Assembly: GCA_021521415.1 (NCBI GenBank)
Contig: JAIQDT010000231.1
Location: forward strand, 1,550,001-1,614,000
Source: Bidens hawaiensis
Taxonomy: Eukaryota; Streptophyta; Magnoliopsida; Asterales; Asteraceae
DNA: 64,000 nt
Reading direction: 5' to 3'
The translations under genes and the position numbers were made by a program. Positions 58,130 through 64,000 of the stretch are shown here, piece by piece. The notes beneath the pieces are model-generated. The model worked only from the letters and a program-made list of their open reading frames with translations, ran no database searches and was not told the origin of the DNA. How positions within the stretch are numbered: the stretch's first letter is position 1; each line of letters begins with the position of its first letter.

Positions 58130-60660
58130 TTTAAGCACTTCGAGCTTAATACTGTGCTTGATGCTCCTCGAGCACAAGCAGTGGTACTTGTAAGACTTTT
58201 CTAAGTCTTTCTAGCACAGATGTCATAGCTCAGTTGCTCGAGCATAGATTCTTGTCTTGAAAACTTTCCAAGTATTTCGAGCATGACTCTGTGTTTAATG
58301 GTGTGTTTGATGTTCTTCGAGCACAAACAACCCTCACTTGATATTTCTCAAGTAATTCGAGCACAAATGTTGTGTTACTGCTGGTCGAGCATGGACATCT
58401 GTTCTGGAAAACTTGTTATGTATTCCAAGCACAAGTCTACTGCTCGAGCATAAGGTTGCTCGATAGACTTTCGAGTATGCTCGATGAATTTTTGAGCATG
58501 CTCGATAGACTTAGGTGTTTTATTTGAGAGTTTTCCCCCGGGGAAGAGCTCTATGCTCTCTGAATGAATGTATTTGACATTGGTGAAGTGTGTGCTTGTT
58601 AAATACGCTTGAGTGACATCACTGTTTTCAGAATCAATCCTTAAAATGAATTTTTCAAAAGAAATGATTTTTGAAACTGTAAAATATTTTTTTAACAAAG
58701 CAGCAGTATTTTTGGTGATCTCATAAGAGATATGATAAGATTATCCAGTTATATGCTTTATAAAAGCTTAAAAATTTTTGGATAGAAATAGTATCCAACC
58801 TTTGGGAAGTGATAGAAAACTGTTTAAGATAACTAACCCATGGATCATAAGTTTAAAAGGCTTTGAGTACAGTCATTGGCATTTTATGGTAGCTTTCCAT
58901 AATCTGTAGTTGTCATATGTGATATACAACTAAATCTGCTAAGCCTGATGTGGTGAACCATTAGAAGATAAGGTATGCTCTCTAGCATATCTCTCTGAAT
59001 GATAGACAGAAAGGTTATTATCCAATCATACACGAGCCTGTTGGTGTTTCTAGTCTAACAAAATATTTACGAAGTATTTGAGCAGATATAAATTATTGCT
59101 ATATAGCAAATTTATCAACAGAATAGAAAAAAAAGTTATTGAAAAAAGATAAAAAGCTCAAAAATAGTATAAAGTAATAAGTTGTCTGATATCATGACTT
59201 AAGGGGCACCAAGGGAACTACAGTGGTAGGGCATCCAAATAAGTCCTAAACACCCTGAATGTAAGGCACGTAAGTCCGGATGGCATGTAAGTCCAACGTT
59301 CAACCTTATAGTCGGTTATCTATACAAATATATAAATAAATAAATAAATAAACTGCTCGTTATACTAAAAACAATTTTGATCAAGGCATCAGGGGGTTGA
59401 AGTCAACTCGGGATGATTTGGAGAAAGCTAAATAAGCTTTGAGAAGAGATTAGAAGCAACCTGAAAATATAGTGATAACCATTCCTAACTTATGCTTTAA
59501 TTGAACCTTAAATGTATCATAGAAAGCAATGACAATTATGCTAAGTTTACCTGCTGTCAACCTGACTCAAGTCATAATAACACTGACCATGAAGTGGTGT
59601 GACCTTGCCATAAATAGTATGATCCCATGTTGAGATCTTTCGATGAAAGTGGTTTCAATAGAAAATTCAACTGGACTTTGATATCTTATTTCACCTTAAA
59701 CAAATTGCTTAGGTAAGGTCACTGTTCTGAAATGATTATCTTTTATGTAAAAATTGAAATTTGAGCAAAGGACTTGAGTACTCATGTCCAGACTTTGTGG
59801 CATAAGATTTGTGATTTGAAATCTAAACTGAAATTCATTTAAGTGTTTTGAGCAAAAAAATTTGCGTGCTCGTGTGATAACATTGTTTCGAGTATGATGT
59901 ATGACTTGTATGACTCATCTATGTATTTCAATCATGTATCTTACTTTCGAGCACCTACAATGATATGAAAATTGATGTTAAGTGTTTCGAGCATGATTGA
60001 ATGTTAAAATTGTCAGACCTAAGTCTACGAGCACAAAGAAATGACTGATAGGAAACACTAAGTGTTTCGAGCATAATTGTGTGCTAGACACATAGGTATG
60101 AGGGTTCGAGCTTAAGAACTTAATGGACCAGTTAGTTAAGTAGTTCGAGCACTCTTGTATGCTTGACCCTTAGGATGGGTGTTTAAGTACAGGAATAGGA
60201 AGGATTCAATCTACTAAGGCTTTCGAGCATAAGGGTACATCAAGCACATTGAGCTGTAGTAATCTAAGTGAGTCGAGCAAGGGTTACAACACTGCTAAGA
60301 ATGTATCTCGAGCATATGATATGGTCATGATAGATTTCTAAGTGCCTCGAGCATGATGCATAGGCAAGTAAGGTTAGATTACAGGTGTGTCTCATGTATG
60401 CATATTTGAGTAAAATTTGCCAAGTACTTTCGAGCACACTACCTCTCGAGTATGACCCAACACTCTAGCAAGTAACCTCATGATCATTAAACTTTTGGCT
60501 AAGGCATCGAGCACAAGTCTATTCAAGCACACTGTCTCAAGTATACTAGTGCTCAATAGTGTTATATTCCAAGTACGTCGAGCAAGAATTGGACTATGTA
60601 CTAGAGTACGGGGGAGCCAGCTGTTGTTTTGGATGTTTGCTCGAGCAACGAAGGTACATT
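58130..60660 (+). repeat. Two clusters of CGAGCA motifs upstream of the extra ORF
   Basis: At least 20 copies of CGAGCA (mostly TTCGAGCA or CTCGAGCA), with CGAGTA and TGAGCA variants, lie at about 58140-58500 and 59880-60660. They are irregularly spaced and the sequence between them is unrelated. About 1.35 kb between the clusters (58515-59870) is nearly free of the motif. The full palindrome TGCTCGAGCA occurs several times. The same motif fills the U3 part of this element's LTRs. Confidence 0.8.
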
Positions 60661-60731
60661 AAATTTGAATTAAATGACAACTATCTTGCATTAGACGAAA
60701 AAAGGAGGTACTGTACCACCCAAACGTTAGG

Positions 60732-60739
60732 TATAAAAA
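60732..60739 (+). promoter_or_regulatory. Internal TATA box ahead of the extra ORF
   Basis: TATAAAAA, followed by GGGG, lies about 85 bp after the last CGAGCA motif. A pyrimidine-rich leader (CTTTCTCTGTCTCTTATACC) and intron signals follow. The distance to the ATG at 61095 is 360 bp. The layout copies that of the LTR promoter (motif array, then TATA). Confidence 0.55.
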
Positions 60740-60890
60740 GGGGACTTAGAAACTTTTACACATATTTCTTTCTCTGTCTCTTATACCTAGATGCAAACCC
60801 CTCTTGCTCGTGCTTTCCCTGCTCACTCAAATACTCATTTACTTGCTCGATTATACTTCGAATACAACCATTAGCTCTGTTTCAACTTAG

Positions 60891-61089
60891 GTAAGACATC
60901 GTCATTTGATAATCGTCACACCGATTTCGAAATTAGGGTTTCTTATTGAAATTTCTTACTAATTGTTTACTTGTGTTTGCAGGTACGCATATTACTACGG
61001 ACAGGTTATTGAATGAGCTATTATCATCTAACTATTCTCGCATATTAGTTCTGCAACTTTGTGTACTGGCATGTTTTCTTATTTTGCAG
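60891..61089 (+). other. Putative leader intron(s)
   Basis: A donor CTTAG|GTAAGA at 60891 is followed by T-rich acceptors TTGTGTTTGCAG (ending 60982) and CTTATTTTGCAG (ending 61089). A second donor ACAG|GTTATT at 61005 is possible. The second acceptor leaves only five bases before the ATG at 61095. Confidence 0.45.
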
Positions 61090-61094
61090 AACTG

Positions 61095-62805
61095 ATGGCC
61101 CTAAAATTCGAAAAGAAGCACAATATTTTAGTAAAATTGAACTGTCTCAATTCTCGGGCAATCGCACCAAAAACTCGAGTTCCTTTTGGATTTCCTTCTT
61201 GATCAATCACAACTGCAGCATTGTCATCATATCGTATTATCATACCGTTGTCACGTTTAAGTTCTTTACAAGTACGTACAATTACAGCTCTGACCACTTC
61301 TGATCTTTCTAGAGGCATGTTTGGAACTGCGTCTTTGATCACAGCAACAATAACGTCACCAATATGAGCATATCGATGATTGCTAGCTCCTATGATTCGA
61401 ATACACATCAATTCTCGAGCCCCGCTGTTATGTGCGCTCAGATGGAGCTAGATGATGACAACATAGAGTTGGAACTGATGATAACCTTTCTGAGGAACTC
61501 TAACCTGAGAGTAGCCATTACTAAGAGCCCTACAATTTACAGAAACCATATTGCAGATTTTTGGGGCTCGGCTACTTATGTGAATGATATTAATGGGAAG
61601 AGGATTGAGGCATCCATCCTAAATCATGACAAAGAGATTATAGAAACTTCAATAAGAGCTGCTTTGGACTTGAACGACAATTTTGATGCTCAACCTTCTT
61701 ATTCAACCCCAAGATTATTAAGAGTTTTTCAAGAAACAATGGGTTATTAAGGAGCTGTGAAAGAGGGTCAATTTCAGAAGGGAAGTTTTCACTAATATAC
61801 CGCTTCCTAATTCATTATGTTATCCAGTCCGTATCTCCAAGGAGAGGGACTTGGACACTATTTAGCAGAGAGCTTGGCACTCTTACTATGGCGATTCTGT
61901 ACCAACAGCCTTTCAATATTTCATGATTCATTTTCCAAGGGTTGGTGTCAAACACTGAGAAGGGAGTAAATCAGAGGTTTCTTATGTATCCAAGATTCCT
62001 GCAGATTTTAATAAACAGATCATTACCAGATCTTCAGAGAACAGGTGAGATTTTGAGATTGCAAGATCTCAATATCTGCAAACGTATGAAAGATGCTAAG
62101 AGTGAATTTGAAGAAAATGAAGATTGGGATGTTCTCCCATTGCTGCTAGTGCCGGCTCTAGGTGCTATTGATGTACCTAGAACCCCTGCGAGCAGTAATG
62201 ATGAAGAGGATGATGAAGTGGATGATGATGGTGCAGATGATGATAGTGATCGGAATGATGAAGGGGACAATGGTCCAGATGGTGATGATGCCATGGTTGT
62301 GGGTATTAATGATGATACACAATAAGTTGTTGTGGGTGATGTGCATGTGATTGAACATTTTACTCATGAAGGAGATGATGCAGAGTTGATAGTAAATGAA
62401 GAAACTGATGAACCGGTTGAGGGTCCGAGCAACATAGCTTCTGAGCCTATGGACGATGATGTGTTTGTGGCAAATTTTATGTCAAATGTTGCAAATACCA
62501 TTAATAAGATTACTCCACCAGATTCACCACCTCTTGAGATATACAATGATGACCCAGACTCTATTGAAGTTGATGATGGCAATGACAATGCCTCTTCCTC
62601 ACCTGCTACAACTGAACCAGCCTTATCTGATACTGAACCAATCAATGACACACATGTCCCTTCACCTCCAACATCACCATTAACTGTACCTATTACCACT
62701 TCACCACCTGTTTCCCAACTTGCCCAAACTGTTCATGATACACATCTTCGAACCCCACCATCGTCCCCATTACATGACCATTCTGCTGCTACCATAGCTC
62801 AATGA
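61095..62805 (+). pseudogene. Extra ORF of the copia element, broken by plastid DNA
   Basis: It starts [10 protein letters not shown] and is split by the rpl14 fragment. It resumes at about 61433 ([65 protein letters not shown]). A decayed part (61751-61940) follows, then LMYPRFLQILINRSLPDLQ, a long Asp/Glu-rich stretch (62200-62300), a TAA at 62323-62325 and a Pro/Ser/Thr-rich tail to 62803. I recall proteins of this pattern ('FL-x-x-S-x-x-R-A-T-x-x-PTIY-x-x-x-I-x-x-FW') beside copia pol in Asteraceae. No signal peptide or membrane segment is seen, so an envelope function is not supported. Confidence 0.6.
61124..61432 (-). pseudogene. rpl14: Chloroplast rpl14 fragment in nuclear DNA (NUPT)
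   Basis: The - strand encodes [76 protein letters not shown] and [15 protein letters not shown]. This is chloroplast ribosomal protein L14 of land plants, one continuous frame of about 103 residues covering most of the roughly 122-aa protein. The N-terminal 15 or so and the last 10 or so residues are missing. The flanks at once change to copia extra-ORF sequence. No promoter or transit peptide is present, so it is not a functional gene. The open frame implies recent transfer. The ASNHRY His could be a C-to-T type change at a CpG. Confidence 0.93.
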
Positions 62806-64000
62806 CACGAGGTCAAAGACTCGCGCAAAAATAAACCAATTACAACTAATTAGATAGTGGTAAATGGGTGTCGAACACGAAAAGTTTGTGAAATATGTGT
62901 TACTGAGTAGTTTACAATTAAACTAATATAAATGTCAATGACAAAAAAGTAAAATTCAGGTTGGTTTGATTTGATTTTATAAAATAATTAAACTAAACGA
63001 AGGTTGTAAACAATTGATTAAATGAGCATTCCTCTTGCAGCTCGGTTATTACGCAACTCTTTTGTTTAAGTTCAATGAATAAATCATAATATCTTGATTT
63101 CGTGTAAATGTAATTGTTTGTGATTAATAAAGACTAAGTACTCGGATTCCTAGAACGCGAGTTCGTTACTTGGGTAATCAATCAATATAATCTTAACCCT
63201 AATTTCTTCTACTAAATCTCGATTGTCAACAACACCAAGAACGTATAGAACGAAATTAGGTTAAACGATATGGACAAATTACAAACAATCAAACAAACAA
63301 CGTGATTATATTAATCTAAACGATTCGATAATCAATCCAAGTGCACGAACAATAAACAAAAAGAGTATTGCAATAACCTTACAACCAAGAGAAATACTAA
63401 AAGTTTTAGCCATACATAATTGAAATCATCATACCAAGTTTAATCTGAAGCAATCCTAGATTATGATGTTAATCCTTGATTAGAAACACCCAAAATGTTG
63501 TTCCCAAGCACCAAAATCACCCCACAACAATGTCTAGATCGGAAATCTCAAGAATGGAGCTCAAAAGCCACTTATAACATAAAAAAAAGGTGTAACCGCC
63601 ACCAGTCGTCAGGGTCCACCGTAAGCTACGGTGGCCACCGTAGCTTACGGTGGCTTTGCAAATCACTACGCCATGTTCTATCTGTTTACGTTAGACTGCT
63701 ACGTTGGGACCTTATCGTAGCTTACGGTGGCTACCATAAGCTACGGTAGCCTCAACTCCAAATTCTTTATTTTTCTTTGACTTGTTGACTGCCATCACCA
63801 ACTCTCGAGTTCTTTGCTCCTCTCCATCATAGTTCACATGAATCGCCATTTTTAGCACTTGTACCTACAAACACGCACCATATACGGTAGTAATCTAAAT
63901 CCTTGAAATAACACGTAAACCCTCATGTTTTGTTTAGAATTACTACAATTAAAGGTGCCTCAACAATCCACCCGTCACATTCCCACACTTGCTCGTTGCT
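62806..64000. repeat. Non-coding repeat, probably part of another LTR element
   Basis: The extra ORF stops abruptly and AT-rich, non-coding sequence follows. It includes GGGTGTCGAACACGAAAAG, comparable to the GATATCGAACCCACAGG block at about 34485, known from certain plant LTRs. It contains the large palindrome at 63616-63653. No border or TSD could be fixed inside the window. Confidence 0.45.
63616..63653. repeat. 38-bp perfect palindrome
   Basis: Arms CCACCGTAAGCTACGGTGG and its reverse complement meet without a spacer. Each arm is itself nearly palindromic around AGCT. About 60 bp further, 63714-63750 holds a related imperfect palindrome (CGTAGCTTACGGTGG / CTACCATAAGCTACG). Confidence 0.95.

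Larger units (their letters stand above)
50151..62805 (+). mobile_element. Sirevirus-like Ty1-copia element, 5' LTR to extra ORF
   Basis: In order: 5' LTR, primer binding site, gag with zinc knuckle, protease, integrase, RT, RNase H, a region of about 3.2 kb rich in CGAGCA motifs, and an extra ORF. Integrase before RT defines Ty1-copia; the extra ORF after pol and the size suggest the Sirevirus/Maximus lineage. It is inserted in a TGTAACGCCC-type LTR (left TSD would be CCTAA, 50146-50150). The 3' LTR lies beyond the window, or beyond the repeat starting near 62806. Many stops and frameshifts make it inactive. Confidence 0.85.

Noticed and set aside
61079..61411. Functional rpl14 gene on the - strand
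   Set aside because: Both ends are missing, there is no promoter or transit peptide, and the fragment lies within a retrotransposon ORF; it is plastid DNA in the nucleus.
61364..61440. Start of the extra ORF at 61364
   Set aside because: The first roughly 23 codons of that frame are antisense rpl14; the native start is the ATG at 61095.
62034..62699. Ser-rich - strand frames opposite 62034-62699
   Set aside because: They are antisense to the Asp/Glu- and Pro/Ser-rich extra ORF.
1..64000. Ordinary host protein-coding gene
   Set aside because: Every frame over 100 aa with recognisable features belongs to a transposable element or to the plastid fragment; the remainder show no domain pattern or gene structure.

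Overview
The window is a plant nuclear heterochromatin-type sequence made almost entirely of transposable elements. I find no convincing intact host gene. The element types (Ty1-copia elements with an extra 3' ORF, Ty3-type LTRs of 2-3 kb, proteins resembling the 'putative gypsy type transposon' family PF04195) and a nuclear copy of chloroplast rpl14 point to a eudicot. Asteraceae is my best guess from memory of similar proteins, with low-to-moderate confidence. Every call rests on motifs, target-site duplications (TSDs) and comparisons within the window; no database was searched.

Layout, left half. 1-3162 is the 3' end of a (+) copia element: decayed extra ORF, polypurine tract, 3' LTR. 3163-25500 is one PF04195-type gag-like gene torn apart by later events. 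Its N-terminal part lies at 3751-4632. A (-) copia element (outer limits 4633-13514, TSD GAAAT) splits it. A hAT-like MITE (13538-14096) splits it again. A block made of the MITE tail plus coding sequence has then expanded into 13 tandem units of about 831 bp (13963-24761). The C-terminal part follows at 24762-25489. The left side of the copia element is rearranged: a complete LTR, then a copy of the right-hand flank, then a 61-bp LTR stub.

Middle. 25826-30250 is a decayed copia 3' end holding a (-) solo LTR (26384-29229, TSD CATGC). 32276-36930 is a second PF04195-type gene, interrupted by a TGATGTG...CACATCA element (34333-36574, TSD CCAAT). A solo copia LTR lies immediately downstream (36945-37870, TSD GTTAG). 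37876-43298 contains (TA)n tracts, clusters of an ACGAATGAG motif, a likely copia LTR with primer binding site, a solo LTR (40016-42134, TSD CACTG) and a tRNA-like/SINE head.

Right half. This is a nest. A TGTGACA-type LTR (from 43299) is entered by a TGTAACGCCC-type LTR (from 45529). That LTR is entered by a TGTGACA solo LTR (47055-50079) and by a large (+) Sirevirus-like copia element (5' LTR 50151-51156, then gag-pol). Downstream of pol, this element has a region dense in CGAGCA motifs, a TATA box, leader-intron signals and an extra ORF. That ORF is broken by a roughly 310-bp chloroplast rpl14 fragment (61124-61432) and cut off near 62805 by another repeat.

The observations most worth following are: the CGAGCA motif arrays in front of both the LTR TATA box and the internal TATA box of one element; the 13-unit array made from a MITE/gene junction; and the copia duplication-plus-solo-LTR structure.
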